Counted from the stretch's first letter, positions 18,051-27,607 are shown. The stretch: 64,000 bases of DNA from Tropicimonas marinistellae (GCF_001509585.1 NZ_LNCI01000013.1:48173-112172); one strand, 5' to 3'. Notes: generated by a model not told the origin, from the letters alone. Numbers and translations are program-made.

Positions 18051-18555
18051 CGCCTGTCCCGACGCAACCGGCGTTCCTGCGCCCCGCCTCGCGCGGTCCC
18101 AGCGCGAGGCGTTTGCAAATCTTGCCCTCGGGCGTCCGGTAGGTCTCGAATCCCATGGCCGCGTAATAGGCCAGGCCATCCGCGTTGTCGGCGCCGATGC
18201 TCGCGTCGATTGCCACGAGTCCGGCGGCAAGCGCGGCTTCCCGCGTCACGGCGAACAAGGCCTTCCCGCACCCCTTGCGGGCCGCCCGGGGGCTGACATG
18301 CGTGCCGATGATGCCCCACCCCTCCGCGACGCCGTAGGGGTTGCCCGGGCGGGCGCGTGCCAGCGACTGCAATCCAAGGATGGTGCCATCCTCGTCCACC
18401 GCGACAAGGCATTCCACGCGGTCGGGGGCGCAAATGTAGGTCTCCAGAACGAAGTCGGGGTCACTCGGCCGGCTGCGTTTCCCGGCGGCGGCCAACGCCT
18501 GCAACATCCGGCTGGCGCCCGCTGCATCGTCTGCGGTGGCTGGGCGGATCTTCAT
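18016..18555 (-). CDS. GNAT-family N-acetyltransferase
   Basis: A 179-residue protein starting MKIRPATADDAAGASRML. The acetyl-CoA-binding region is GWGIIGTHVSPRAARKGCGKALFAVTREAALAAGL (V-x-x-x-x-R-x-x-G-x-G-like), followed by the GNAT beta5-alpha4 pattern DASIGADNADGLAYYAAMGFETY. The start is set by AGGAG about 6 nt upstream. The C-terminal 20 residues are basic and overlap the 3' end of slyX on the other strand. The substrate cannot be predicted. Confidence 0.85.
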   Translation of the reverse strand: MKIRPATADDAAGASRMLQALAAAGKRSRPSDPDFVLETYICAPDRVECLVAVDEDGTILGLQSLARARPGNPYGVAEGWGIIGTHVSPRAARKGCGKALFAVTREAALAAGLVAIDASIGADNADGLAYYAAMGFETYRTPEGKICKRLALGPREAGRRNAGCVGTGVNSGAAARRPE

Positions 18556-18731
18556 GACAACTCCTGTGTTTGCGTGGGCTGGCGAGACATGCGATGGGCC
18601 ACGCCCCCCGCAGCGACCGTCCTTCACGCCCCGGCGCGGCGCCTGCCGGCGCACGCTGTTCTGTCGATTGTGGCTGTCACCGCAATGTAACTGTTGTATG
18701 AAGGTTTTGTAACACGAAGCCCAATTGCCAC

Positions 18732-19400
18732 ATGATACACCTCGACAATCACGCCCACCTGGACGACGGCGACACGGCCCGAAAGCCCTCGGCCTCCATC
18801 TGGGCCGTCCCGCTGATCGCCGCCATCGCGTGCCTGATCGTCGCCGCCGCCCTGCTGGCGGTCGCGGACGGGCGCGGGCTGGACGTCTCCTCGCTCCTGC
18901 GCGATCCGGCGGTGGAATTCGACATCCCGGTCTATGCCGGCGGCATATCCTTCCTCGGCATCTCGCTGCTGCTCCTCAGCAGCGGCTGCACCGCGCTCGC
19001 CGCCTCCGTTCTGCCGAACGACAGGGGTCTCCTGCTGGCCCTGTCCGCCTTCTCGCTGCTGCTCGCCTATGACGACCAGTTCATGCTGCACGAGCGCGTG
19101 TTCAACCGGATGGGTATCCCCGAGATCGTGGTGCTGGCGACCTACGCGATAGCCGGCTGCGCGCTCCTCGCCGCATTGTGGTTCAGCGACAGGCGGGTCT
19201 GGACCATCGGTTTCCTGGTTGCCGTCGGCTTCATGGGCATCTCCGTGCTCGCCGACCTCGTCGAGACGTCCTACGTCATCGAGGACCTTCTGAAAGTGGC
19301 CAGCTTCGCGGCCTGGCTGGGCTTCTGCCTGTCCTTCTCGCGGCAATCGCTGATCGACGCGACCCATTCGCCGGACGCCGCAGGTCCGGCGCGTCCGTAA
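18732..19400 (+). CDS. Multi-spanning membrane protein of unknown function
   Basis: A 222-residue protein with a soluble His/Asp-rich N-terminus (HLDNHAHLDDGD) and about six hydrophobic segments near residues 22-44, 65-92, 98-110, 130-148, 155-173 and 184-200. A conserved-looking loop, YDDQFMLHERVFNRMGIPE, with Asp, His and Glu clusters could bind metal or sit at an active site. I do not recognise the family. It is alone between the acetyltransferase gene (divergent) and lysyl-tRNA synthetase (convergent). A role in membrane redox or stress is possible but unsupported. Confidence 0.65.
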   Translation: MIHLDNHAHLDDGDTARKPSASIWAVPLIAAIACLIVAAALLAVADGRGLDVSSLLRDPAVEFDIPVYAGGISFLGISLLLLSSGCTALAASVLPNDRGLLLALSAFSLLLAYDDQFMLHERVFNRMGIPEIVVLATYAIAGCALLAALWFSDRRVWTIGFLVAVGFMGISVLADLVETSYVIEDLLKVASFAAWLGFCLSFSRQSLIDATHSPDAAGPARP

Positions 19401-19420
19401 CACGCCGGACGCGCCGCGGT

Positions 19421-21004
19421 TCAGGCGTCGGACAAAGCCCCGGACAAGGCTTCGTCGATCAGCGCAACCGTTTCATCCACGCCATAGAGCGCGATGAACC
19501 CGCCGAAGCGCGGCCCCTGGCTCGCCCCCAGCAGCACCTCGTAGATCGCCTTGAACCAGTCGCGCAGCGGGTCGAACCCGTGCGCCTTGCCAACGGCGAA
19601 GACCTCGCTCTGCAAGGCTTCGGCATCGAGCCCGCCCTGCCAGTCGCGCAAGCGTTGCGCTAGATCCGCCAGCGCCACGCGTTCCTTTTCGTCCGGCGCC
19701 CGGAACACCTTCGTGGGCTTCACGAAGTCGTTGTAGTAGCGCACCGCGTATCCCGCCGCCTGGTCGAGCTGCGGGTTGCCCTCGGGGCTCGCCTCCGGCG
19801 CGTAGCGGCGAATGAAACCCCAGAGCGCGTCCTTGTCCTCGGCGCCCGCAACCGAGGCGAGGTTCAGCAGCATCGCGAAGCTCACCACCATGTCGGAGGC
19901 CGGCACGTTGTGGCCGTGAATGTGATAGACCGGGTTCGCAAGCCGCGCCTTCTCGTCCTGATCGGCATAGGCCCGCAATTGCTGATGGTACTCGTCCACC
20001 GCCTTCGGGATCACGTCGAAATAGAGCCGCTTCGCCGTCTTCGGCTTGAGATACATGAAATAGCTCAGGCTCTCCGTCGAGGCATAAGTCAGCCATTCGT
20101 CGATGGAAATCCCGTTGCCCGACGACTTGGAAATCTTCTGCCCCTTGTCGTCCAGGAACAGCTCGTAGGTGAAATGCTCCGGTGCACGCGCACCGAGAAT
20201 CCGGCAGATGCCGTCATAGATCGGCGTGTTGGTCGAATGGTCCTTGCCATACATCTCGAAATCGACGCCCAGCGCCGCCCAGCGGGCACCGAAATCCGGC
20301 TTCCACTGGAGCTTCACGTTGCCGCCCGTCACCGGAAGCGTCCATTCGCGCCCGTCCTCGTCGTCGAAGGTGATTGTGCCATTCTTCGCATCGACATGCT
20401 TCATCGGCACGTACAGCACGCGTCCGGTCTCGGGGTGAATCGGCAGGAAGATCGAATAGGTCTGCTGGCGCTCTTCCCGCAGGCTCTTGAGCATGACCTT
20501 CATCACGTCGTCATAACGTTCGGCGGCACGCAGAAGCACCTCGTCGAACTGGCCCGACTTGTAGAAGTCCGTGGCCGAGTAGAACTCGTAGTCGAATCCG
20601 AACGTGTCGAGGAAGCGGCGCAGCATGGCGTTGTTGTGATCGCCAAAGCTCGGAAATTCGCCGAACGGGTCCGGCACCGAGGTCAGCGGCATCTGCAGGT
20701 GCTCCGCCAGCATCTCCTGGTTCGGCACGTTGCCGGGCACCTTGCGCATCCCGTCCAGATCGTCCGAGAAACAGATGAGCCGCGTCGGAATGTCGGAGAT
20801 CACCTCGAAGGCGCGGCGGATCATCGTCGTCCGCAGCACCTCCCCGAAGGTGCCGATATGCGGCAGGCCCGAGGGGCCATAGCCGGTCTCGAACAGCACG
20901 TGTCCCTTCTCCGGCGGCGCCTTCTCGTAGCGTTTCAACACCCGGCGCGCCTCTTCGAAGGGCCAGGCCTTGGAGGTCATAGCAGTGTCGCGCAGATCGG
21001 ACAT
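19421..21004 (-). CDS. lysK: Lysyl-tRNA synthetase, class I
   Basis: A 527-residue class I LysRS, the form found in archaea, spirochaetes and many alphaproteobacteria in place of class II LysS. The HIGH motif is [16 protein letters not shown] and the KMSKS motif is [18 protein letters not shown]. Other family segments are [16 protein letters not shown] and [14 protein letters not shown]. The start [20 protein letters not shown] at 21004 matches remembered homologues; an ATG at 21025 is possible, and no strong ribosome site decides it. Divergent from the TerB-like gene. Confidence 0.93.
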   Translation of the reverse strand: MSDLRDTAMTSKAWPFEEARRVLKRYEKAPPEKGHVLFETGYGPSGLPHIGTFGEVLRTTMIRRAFEVISDIPTRLICFSDDLDGMRKVPGNVPNQEMLAEHLQMPLTSVPDPFGEFPSFGDHNNAMLRRFLDTFGFDYEFYSATDFYKSGQFDEVLLRAAERYDDVMKVMLKSLREERQQTYSIFLPIHPETGRVLYVPMKHVDAKNGTITFDDEDGREWTLPVTGGNVKLQWKPDFGARWAALGVDFEMYGKDHSTNTPIYDGICRILGARAPEHFTYELFLDDKGQKISKSSGNGISIDEWLTYASTESLSYFMYLKPKTAKRLYFDVIPKAVDEYHQQLRAYADQDEKARLANPVYHIHGHNVPASDMVVSFAMLLNLASVAGAEDKDALWGFIRRYAPEASPEGNPQLDQAAGYAVRYYNDFVKPTKVFRAPDEKERVALADLAQRLRDWQGGLDAEALQSEVFAVGKAHGFDPLRDWFKAIYEVLLGASQGPRFGGFIALYGVDETVALIDEALSGALSDA

Positions 21005-21148
21005 TGAAACGGTCTTTCTTGTCATGGCGCGGCCCCATGCCGCGCGCTCGTACCGGGCCTTCCGCGGCCCGACCGGGCCACTCCCTATTGCGGCGGCCGC
21101 CTTGCGTCAATAAATCTGCGTGCACCATGCACCGCGAAGGAGCCGAAG

Positions 21149-21571
21149 ATGCCCAACGATCCGCAGCCGCTTTCCGCCCAGGACGCGCTTGTCGCCGTAA
21201 TGATCGCCACCTCGGTCTCCGACGAGAATATCCGCACCTCGGAGCTGGTCACCATCGAGCGTATCGTCAATCACCTGCCGGTCTTTGCCGACTACGACGC
21301 CGACCACATCGCGGCCATGGCGAATCTGGTCTTCGATCTGTTCGAGGAAGAGGACGGTGTCGATGCGCTGCTCGGGCTGGTGAAGGATTCCATGCCGGAG
21401 CCGCTCTATGAAACCGTCTACGCGCTCTGCTGCGATGTCGCCGCCGCCGACGGCCGGCTGACCGACCAGGAACTCCGCATGCTGGAGGAAATCCGCCACC
21501 AGTTCGAGATTCCGCGCCTGAACGCGGCCGCCATCGAACGTGGCGCGCGCGCACGCCACATGGTGCTCTGA
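21149..21571 (+). CDS. TerB-like protein
   Basis: A 140-residue all-helical acidic protein. The pattern ALVAVMIATSVSDENIRTSELVTIERIVNHLPVF and AALCCDVAAADGRLTDQELRMLEEI (seen as LCCDVAAADGRLTDQEL) is the TerB/TerB-like repeat, in which acidic residues can bind metal. Stand-alone copies are common in Rhodobacteraceae and do not by themselves give tellurite resistance; no terZ, terC or terD is nearby. The ATG follows GGAGCCGAAG with reasonable spacing. Confidence 0.8.
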   Translation: MPNDPQPLSAQDALVAVMIATSVSDENIRTSELVTIERIVNHLPVFADYDADHIAAMANLVFDLFEEEDGVDALLGLVKDSMPEPLYETVYALCCDVAAADGRLTDQELRMLEEIRHQFEIPRLNAAAIERGARARHMVL

Positions 21572-21587
21572 AGCCGCCGAAGCGCGA

Positions 21588-23096
21588 TCAGCTCGCCGCG
21601 TCGTAAAGCGTCACCCACCGGTCGATCAACCGAAGCTGCAACGTGCGCGCACGCGCCGTCCAGGGTTTCACGCCCTGCGGGCGCTCGCGTTCGGCCACGG
21701 GGATCGCGTCGCGGCGCGCGGGGTCGGCGACGAAGGTCGCGAAAGCGAGCCGCCCGCCGCCGGGCAGCGCGATGTAGCCCGCCAACGCGCTCACGAAATT
21801 CAGCGTGCCGGTCTTTGCCATGATCGTCGCCGGGTAGCTCTCCATCGGGCGCCCCTTTGAATCCTTCATGCGTATCGGTTTCAGCAGTGGCTCAAGCCCG
21901 TGCGGCGGTCCGAGCGTCACCAACGCGCGCACCATGTCACGCGCCGTGATCCGGCTGCCGCCCCCAAGGCCGGAATGGTCCACGAGCGCGGGGCGCGGAC
22001 TGCCGATTTCCGAGCCCAGCCACCGCGACATCCGGCCCGCCGAGTCCACGAGCGAGGTCGGGTCCGGTCCGCGCGCCACCGTGGCGGACATCCCGATGGC
22101 CTCGGCCGTGACGTTGGTGGAGTATTTCAGCATGTCCCGCAGCAATGAACGGAGGTCGTTGCTTTCCACCCGCGCGATTTCGGTCCCTTCCGGAAGCGTC
22201 GACACCGGTTTGGCCGCACCCAGCCGAATGCCCTCCGAATTGGCAATGATCTGGAAAACCTCGGCGGTGTACGCCGTGGGCTTGCGCACCGGCAGCCACC
22301 GGCTGCCGCTCTGGCCAAGGGCACCGCTGGCAACGGTCCAGATGTCCGCCTGACCGTCGTCCTCGTAGGTGTAGATCGGGTACCGCCGCTTGGCGATCGA
22401 CATGCGCGCCACCTGCACGTCCGGCCGGTAGCCCTTCGCACGCGCGTCCATCGCCGTGGTCCACCCGGCGCCGGCGCGGCGCCACTCGAAATGCACGCGG
22501 TTGAAATTCAGGTTCAGCCCCGACACGGCGGGGTTGTATCCCACCTGTACAGGCTGCTCCGGATCGATATGGGTCACGTTGGGCAGCGCCCCGTCCCAGG
22601 CCAGGAAGCTGCCGTCCACGGTCACGACACCGGCCGCCTTGAGGGCCGCGACCAGCTCGGCCAGCCGCGTCGTGTCGAGTGTCGGATCGCCCGCCCCCGC
22701 CAGGATCAGATCGCCCTTGAGCGCCCCGGCCTCGATGGGGCCGGTCGCGATGAGCCGCGTCGGGAAGCGGTGTTCAGGGCCCAGCGCATCGAGCGCGTAG
22801 AGGGCCGTCAGCGCCTTGGCGGTGCTCGCCGGCGGCTGCGGCAGCAGCGGTTTCATGACCTCCAGCACTTCGCCGTTCTCGGCATTCGCCACCACGAACC
22901 CGACCTTGGCACCGTCCAGCCGCGCGCGGTCCACGAGGTTTTCGGCGGAAGGCGCCATTCGGCCGGTCGCGCCACGGCCCCGCGGCGCCGGCCTCAGGGA
23001 ACGTTGCGGCGGCCCGGCCAATGCCACGTTCGCGCTCGCCGACAGAAGGCCGGCTACCAGCATGCGACGGGTCAGAAAGGGAAGCGTGTCCGACAT
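21588..23096 (-). CDS. dacB: D-alanyl-D-alanine carboxypeptidase/endopeptidase (PBP4, S13 family)
   Basis: A 502-residue penicillin-binding protein. The three active-site motifs are in order: SxxK at S91-T-A-K94 (PPASTAKALT), SxN in LKYSTNVTAEAIG, and KTG in IMAKTGTLNFVSALAGY. The N-terminus FLTRRMLVAGLLSASANVALAG has a twin arginine and a hydrophobic core, so Tat export is possible. It trims peptidoglycan peptides in the periplasm. It lies upstream of nothing on its own strand except nadD, which begins more than 600 bp away. Confidence 0.92.
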   Translation of the reverse strand: MSDTLPFLTRRMLVAGLLSASANVALAGPPQRSLRPAPRGRGATGRMAPSAENLVDRARLDGAKVGFVVANAENGEVLEVMKPLLPQPPASTAKALTALYALDALGPEHRFPTRLIATGPIEAGALKGDLILAGAGDPTLDTTRLAELVAALKAAGVVTVDGSFLAWDGALPNVTHIDPEQPVQVGYNPAVSGLNLNFNRVHFEWRRAGAGWTTAMDARAKGYRPDVQVARMSIAKRRYPIYTYEDDGQADIWTVASGALGQSGSRWLPVRKPTAYTAEVFQIIANSEGIRLGAAKPVSTLPEGTEIARVESNDLRSLLRDMLKYSTNVTAEAIGMSATVARGPDPTSLVDSAGRMSRWLGSEIGSPRPALVDHSGLGGGSRITARDMVRALVTLGPPHGLEPLLKPIRMKDSKGRPMESYPATIMAKTGTLNFVSALAGYIALPGGGRLAFATFVADPARRDAIPVAERERPQGVKPWTARARTLQLRLIDRWVTLYDAAS

Positions 23097-23203
23097 AGAG
23101 GAGTCCTAGCCGTATCGTTCCGACCGCCGCAAGCGAGCAGTTCCGAAGCTCACCGCATTGTCACGGGCCGTGGCCCGCAGGCGCCAGAACGCCCGCCCGC
23201 CCG

Positions 23204-23800
23204 TCACCAATGGCCCCGCGCGCGCAGCTGTGTCGACGAAATGTCAACCATCGGAACGTTGACGAAACACCACGCCGGCGGCACCGCGTGGGCGAGCCTG
23301 TGGCTGTCGCGCGCCGGAATCCGCCAGCGCCCGTAGAGCGCCGCCGCCTTGGAGGTCCGGGCCGGCAGCCGATCCCCCGGCCGGGCCAGCACGCCCACGG
23401 GCACCATGTCCATGATCCATTCCCACCGTTCCCACCGGTGCAGCTGGGCGAGGTTGTCGGCGCCCATGAGCCAGACGAAATGCGCGCGCGGGTAGAGCGC
23501 GTGCAGCCGCTCCAGCGTTTCCGCCGTGTAGCGCGTGCCGGTCCGCGCCTCGACATCCGTCACCTCGACGCGCGGGTGGCGCATCAGGCTCCGGGCCGCG
23601 GCGAGGCGGCGGTCCATGGGCGCGGGCCCATTTTCCTTCAGCGGGTTTCCGGGGCTCACCAGCCACCAGACGCGGTCGAGCCCGAAACGCTTCAGCGCCT
23701 CGCGCGTGATATGCACGTGGCCCGCGTGGGGCGGGTCGAACGACCCGCCGAGCAGCCCGATGGCCTGCCCGTCTCCGGCAAAAGGCATGTCGTGTCTCAC
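23204..23800 (-). CDS. nadD: Nicotinate-nucleotide adenylyltransferase
   Basis: A 198-residue enzyme that forms deamido-NAD from nicotinate mononucleotide and ATP. The nucleotidyltransferase signature [17 protein letters not shown] (HxGH-type at residues 25-28) and the C-terminal ISSTQLR are present, with [11 protein letters not shown] and [10 protein letters not shown] between. A GTG start at 23800 is preferred because it gives [19 protein letters not shown], like homologues I remember, with AGGAG 11 nt upstream; ATG at 23788 is the alternative. The longer frame to 23857 has no support. Confidence 0.92.
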   Translation of the reverse strand: MRHDMPFAGDGQAIGLLGGSFDPPHAGHVHITREALKRFGLDRVWWLVSPGNPLKENGPAPMDRRLAAARSLMRHPRVEVTDVEARTGTRYTAETLERLHALYPRAHFVWLMGADNLAQLHRWERWEWIMDMVPVGVLARPGDRLPARTSKAAALYGRWRIPARDSHRLAHAVPPAWCFVNVPMVDISSTQLRARGHW

Positions 23801-23930
23801 GAGACCAGGGGCTCCTGTCGGCGACGTCGCATCCGCCGTGTAATGTTGTCGATACACGGCGGAGTCAATGTTGCGCTATCATGTCGGCGGCCGCTCCGTA
23901 CCCGGACGGGCCAGAATCAGGGAGGAAATC

Positions 23931-24890
23931 ATGAAGAGACGAGACCTGTTGAAATCCGCTCCCGCCGCGCTGCTGGCCGCCGGCACCGGGGCGCTTGTTC
24001 CGCTTCGTGCCCGCGCCGCGGAGGGCGGCCTGCAAGTCCTCGGCGCGCAGCGGTTCCAGGTCGGCGAGATGCTGGTGACGTCGATCCTCGACGGCTTCCT
24101 GACGCTTCCGCCCGACGTTCTCCAGGGCACGACGCCCGACGAGGTCGCGACGCTGCTCGAAAACGCCTACCAGGACCCCTCGCAGCCGCGCGGATCGATC
24201 AACGCCTTCATCATCGAGACCGGCGGCGAAACCTGGCTCGTCGATTCCGGCGCCGGGGGGTATTTCGGCCCCAACGCCGGCCATCTTCCCGACATCCTCG
24301 CCGCACTCGGCATCGACCCCGCCTCGGTGCGCAAACTGCTGCTGACCCACCTGCACGCGGACCACACCGGCGGCGCCACGGTGGATGCGTCGCTCGCCAC
24401 CTTCCCGAACGCCGAACTCGTGGTCACGGAGGCCGACAGGGCCTTCTGGACGTCCGAGGAGATCCAGGCCCAGGCGCACGACATGATGAAGCCGAACTTC
24501 GACCTGTCGCGCGCGACCATCGCGGCCTATGGCGACCGGGTCACGGTGATCGAGGGCGAGGCGGAGGCCGCACCCGGCATCACCGCGCGCCCCCTGCCCG
24601 GCCATACGCCCGGCCATACCGGCTATCACGTCGAATCCGGCGGTGAGAGCCTCCTGATCTGGGCCGATATCGTCCATGTCCCGGCGGTGCAGTTCGCCCG
24701 GCCCGAGGTCACGATCCCGTTCGACGTCGATCAGCAACTGGCCGCCGCGACCCGCGCCGACCTGATGGCCTCGCTGGCCGACAGCGGTCAGCGGATCGCC
24801 GGCATGCACCTCACCTTCCCCGGAACCGGCTATGTGGAGCGCGCTGGCGAGGGCTACCGCTTCGTCCCCGCACCGTGGGAGTATCTCTGA
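23931..24890 (+). CDS. Secreted metallo-beta-lactamase-fold hydrolase, Tat signal
   Basis: A 319-residue protein. N-terminal MKRRDLLKSAPAALLAAGTGALVPLRARAA carries an RRxxLK twin-arginine motif and an Ala-x-Ala cleavage region, pointing to Tat export to the periplasm. The metal site is H140-L-H142-A-D144-H145 (LLTHLHADHTGG), with a later ligand in PLPGHTPGHTGYH and in WADIVHVP. The AHL-lactonase-like or alkyl-hydrolase branch is possible; the substrate is unknown. GGAGG lies 5 nt before the ATG. Confidence 0.85.
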   Translation: MKRRDLLKSAPAALLAAGTGALVPLRARAAEGGLQVLGAQRFQVGEMLVTSILDGFLTLPPDVLQGTTPDEVATLLENAYQDPSQPRGSINAFIIETGGETWLVDSGAGGYFGPNAGHLPDILAALGIDPASVRKLLLTHLHADHTGGATVDASLATFPNAELVVTEADRAFWTSEEIQAQAHDMMKPNFDLSRATIAAYGDRVTVIEGEAEAAPGITARPLPGHTPGHTGYHVESGGESLLIWADIVHVPAVQFARPEVTIPFDVDQQLAAATRADLMASLADSGQRIAGMHLTFPGTGYVERAGEGYRFVPAPWEYL

Positions 24891-24929
24891 CCCACCGCGT
24901 TCCGGTACGAAGCCGACACCGCGCATTGG

Positions 24930-24956
24930 GGCGGCTCTTCCCCGAAGAGCCGCCCG
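24930..24956. terminator. Bidirectional terminator-like hairpin
   Basis: GGGCGGCTCTTC (24930-24941) and GAAGAGCCGCCC (24945-24956) form a perfect 12-bp stem with a CCC loop. It lies exactly between the convergent metallo-hydrolase and cupin genes. No T-run follows on either side, so termination efficiency is unknown. Confidence 0.6.
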
Positions 24957-24983
24957 GCGCTTGACCGTCGATCAGGCGATCCC

Positions 24984-25460
24984 TCACTCGCCCTCAAGCG
25001 GCGGTCCGGTGAAGATTTGCCCGTACTCGGCCGAAATGGCGTTCAGCGTCTCGATCTCGTCCGGAAGCTTCAGGTGCTTGGTTGCGTCGAAAAACCCTTC
25101 GAAGCCACCGGGCGCAACGATGACCATCAGCTTGCCGCCACCGTCCTCAAGCACCCGAAACGTGTGATCGACGCCTTTCGGAACAAAGGCGATTTCCCCC
25201 GCGCCCAGCACGAAGGTCTCGTCGCCGGCAAGAAACTCGGCCGATCCCTCCATGACGTAAAGCGCCTCGCCCGCATCCTCATGCACGTGGCGCGGCGGCC
25301 CCCCCGGCGCCGGGAACCGGGTCGTGAATATCCCCATGTCCCCACCGGTATCCTCCCGGCTCAGCAAGACCTGGATCTCCGAGCCGTTCCAGTCGATCGG
25401 GTCATGGGCGGCGGCTGTGGTTGCGACGGACATCAAAGCGATTGTCAGGATCTTCTTCAT
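24984..25460 (-). CDS. Secreted cupin-domain protein
   Basis: A 158-residue protein with a signal peptide (MKKILTIALMSVATTAAAHD, cleavage near residue 18) and one cupin barrel. Metal ligands are visible in RHVHEDAGEALYVMEG (two His and a Glu) and in GVDHTFRVLED. The ATG at 25460 has GGGAGA 8-9 nt upstream; the frame stays open far upstream but there it only shadows the regulator on the other strand. It is divergent from that CadC-like regulator, which may control it. The substrate is unknown; quercetinase-like or sugar-binding cupins are possible. Confidence 0.85.
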   Translation of the reverse strand: MKKILTIALMSVATTAAAHDPIDWNGSEIQVLLSREDTGGDMGIFTTRFPAPGGPPRHVHEDAGEALYVMEGSAEFLAGDETFVLGAGEIAFVPKGVDHTFRVLEDGGGKLMVIVAPGGFEGFFDATKHLKLPDEIETLNAISAEYGQIFTGPPLEGE

Positions 25461-25616
25461 GGCATGTCTCCCTATTGCGCGGTTTTCCAGGCAGCCAAGT
25501 CTGCCGGTTGGATTGCCGGCTCGCGGTCCACGCGCGGGGATCGTTTGGCGCAAACAGCCAGCATGGCGTATGCTGAGTGTGCGGTCAGGGAGGGCCAATC
25601 TGGCTAACGAAAACCG

Positions 25617-27206
25617 GTGAAGATTTACGAATTCGAAGAATCTGGCGTTGTTCTCGACGCTTCGAGCGGGGTTCTCACGAAAGCGTCGGGGGAGCCGGTC
25701 GAACTGCGCCCACAGTCGCGCGAGGTTCTTCGCGTCCTCGTCACGTCGCCAAACCGGACCGTTACGAAGCAGGAGTTCTCCGACGCCGTCTGGGATGGTC
25801 GGCAGGTCGGCGACGACAGCCTGGTGCAATGCATCGCCGAAATCCGCACGGCACTCGGCGACGATCAGCGCAGTATCGTGCAGACGGTTCCCCGGAAAGG
25901 CTATCGGTTTTCCCCGCCCCAAGCGCCAAAGGGGCACTCGAAGATCAGCCGCAAGACGCGCCTCGCCCTTCCCGTTGTCGGCCTCGTTCTCGCCGTGCTC
26001 GCGGTTCTTTTCTGGATGAGAGGAACCGAGGAAAAGGGGCTCCCGGTCGTGGCCGTCCTCCCGCTTGACGACTTGAGCGCCGAGCCGCACCAAGGCCATC
26101 TGAACGACGCGTTGAGCGAAGGCATCATCACCGAACTGGCGCGGTTTCCGCAATTCCGCGTTGTCGCGCGGAATTCGAGCTTCCAGTTCCGCGACAAGCC
26201 GACAGATGTCCGCGAGATTGGGCAGGTCTTGGGCACCGACTACGTGCTGGAAGGAAGCCAGCAATTCGACGGGATGCGCCTGAGGGTCACCGCGCAGCTG
26301 GTTGAAACGGAAACCGGTGCGCATGTGTTTGCGGACAAGTATGAGCGCGACATCAGTGACCTGTTCGTCGTTCAGAGCGAGATCGTCCGCCACGTCGCAT
26401 CGGAGGTCGGGCAGGCGCTCTTGTCGGACATGCCGGAGAGGTCGCCAGCAAAAGACGTGGATTCTCGCCTGCGCGGACTTCAGGCGCGAAACATCATGAC
26501 GCAACTGACCCGCGAAAACTGGCAGAAGGCGATCGCGCTGGAAGAAACGTCGATTCGCGAAGAGCCGGATTCTGCCTGGGGATACATCGGCAAATCCCTG
26601 ATGCTCATTCCGGCGGCGGTTCTGGGGTGGATGCAACCGCGCGACGAGGTTCTTGCGGATGCCTCCGAACTCGCAAAGACGGCACTTCGGATCGATCCCG
26701 AAAACTACCTGTCGCACTATGCGCTTGCGCGGGTCTTGTCGCGACAGGGGAAACACGCCGAGTCGATCCTCCACTTCGAACGCGCTGCAAAACTCAACCC
26801 GTCTGACTCCATCGTCTATATCGGCATGTCGGTACCCTTGCTCTACTCCGGCCGGACCGACGAGGCCCTCGCCGCGCTTCACAAGGCGCAGGAAGTCGAT
26901 CCGCTGCACGGCGACTGGCTTCGGTGGCAGCTGGGTCTGGCCTATTGGCAGAACGATGAGTGCGAGAAAGGGCTTGAGGCCATGCAGAGCATGGCATCGC
27001 CTCCGATTGCCTCGAACAAGGCCCTGGCGGCGATCCTTGTATGCCTCGACAAGACACAGCAGGCGATCGAAGCAATGGCGAAGTTTCTCGAAACACGCCC
27101 GGGGTATACGCTGGAGATCGAGGCCAAATCCATTCCCTCCGACTGGAAACCGGACGGCATGTATGACCTCTGGTTGACCAGCATGAAGCGTGCCGGGATG
27201 CCTTGA
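25617..27206 (+). CDS. CadC-like winged-helix, transmembrane, TPR regulator
   Basis: A 529-residue one-component membrane regulator with a GTG start. Residues 5-98 form an OmpR/CadC winged helix (LRPQSREVLRVLVTSPNRTVTKQEFSDAVW, LVQCIAEIRTALGDD, VPRKGYRF). One membrane span is at about 115-135 (LALPVVGLVLAVLAVLFWM). Residues 140-275 form a TolB-N/adenylate-cyclase-associated domain (VVAVLPLDDLSAEPHQGHLNDALSEGIITELARFPQFRVVARNSSF). Residues 300-480 are TPR-like. It probably senses a periplasmic signal and binds DNA directly. Its likely target is the divergent cupin gene (156 bp between starts) or itself. Confidence 0.85.
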   Translation: MKIYEFEESGVVLDASSGVLTKASGEPVELRPQSREVLRVLVTSPNRTVTKQEFSDAVWDGRQVGDDSLVQCIAEIRTALGDDQRSIVQTVPRKGYRFSPPQAPKGHSKISRKTRLALPVVGLVLAVLAVLFWMRGTEEKGLPVVAVLPLDDLSAEPHQGHLNDALSEGIITELARFPQFRVVARNSSFQFRDKPTDVREIGQVLGTDYVLEGSQQFDGMRLRVTAQLVETETGAHVFADKYERDISDLFVVQSEIVRHVASEVGQALLSDMPERSPAKDVDSRLRGLQARNIMTQLTRENWQKAIALEETSIREEPDSAWGYIGKSLMLIPAAVLGWMQPRDEVLADASELAKTALRIDPENYLSHYALARVLSRQGKHAESILHFERAAKLNPSDSIVYIGMSVPLLYSGRTDEALAALHKAQEVDPLHGDWLRWQLGLAYWQNDECEKGLEAMQSMASPPIASNKALAAILVCLDKTQQAIEAMAKFLETRPGYTLEIEAKSIPSDWKPDGMYDLWLTSMKRAGMP

Positions 27207-27391
27207 ATCCCGGCCACGCGTTTGCCCGTCCGCGCATGGCGCCCACTCCGCTGCGGCGCTGCCGGGCCGGGCCACACACCGTCACCCGGCATGTCGACAC
27301 ATCGGTCAGTTGATGCCCGGCACGTGCGGCCACACTCCGGGCAAAAGCCTGCAATCGAAGCGCCGCCTTCGGCGGCAACGCCTGCCAAGGC

Positions 27392-27414
27392 GGCCGGCAA
27401 TCCGGCCTTTCTTT
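27392..27414 (+). terminator. Candidate Rho-independent terminator of the CadC-like gene
   Basis: GGCCGG (27392-27397), loop CAAT, CCGGCC (27402-27407), then TTTCTTT (27408-27414). This has the stem and T-run of an intrinsic terminator. It lies about 190 nt after the preceding stop, so the transcript would have a long 3' UTR. Confidence 0.5.
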
Positions 27415-27455
27415 CCCCCAGCGCGTGTTTCGCGGCGCGGGCGATCCTTAAGAAT

Positions 27456-27519
27456 TCGTGAATCCGCGCCCGTAACCCATTGAAAACACGCCCCCGGCCT
27501 TCTGTCTCACCGTGAGACA
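27456..27519 (+). promoter_or_regulatory. Two-block regulatory element, copy A (upstream of ettA)
   Basis: Block 1 is 30 nt (27456-27485), beginning TCGTGAATCCGCGCC and ending in CCCATTGAAA. After exactly 17 nt comes block 2, the perfect palindrome TGTCTCACCGTGAGACA (27503-27519). The same two blocks with the same spacing occur at 31587-31650: block 1 matches at 28 of 30 positions, and the palindrome region at 18 of 20, while the spacers differ. The element ends 88 nt before the ettA start. TTGAAA, 17 nt, TGTCTC also has the geometry of a -35/-10 pair, so it may be a promoter plus operator. Confidence 0.6.
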
Positions 27520-27607
27520 TCCGGCCCGTCCGACGCCTAGATTGAATCCGCCGCCGCCCACCGCTAGAACCGCCGGCAACACCAGATTTCCAAACGCGAG
27601 CTAACCC

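Larger units (their letters stand above)
27207..27607 (+). other. Intergenic region with hairpins and a shared promoter-like element
   Basis: About 400 bp without a gene. It holds a small hairpin GCCGCC-TTC-GGCGGC near 27362, a terminator-like stem at 27392-27407, and the two-block element at 27456-27519 that recurs upstream of the carbonic anhydrase gene. The remaining sequence shows no ORF with a ribosome site. Confidence 0.5.

Noticed and set aside
23788..23812. GTCTCACGAGAC near the nadD start as a third copy of the shared palindrome
   Set aside because: Arms are only 5 bp with a different centre, and block 1 of the element is absent.
25461..27275. The upstream part of the open frame that continues from the cupin gene
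   Set aside because: The cupin has its own signal peptide and ribosome site at 25460; upstream is antisense to the CadC-like regulator.
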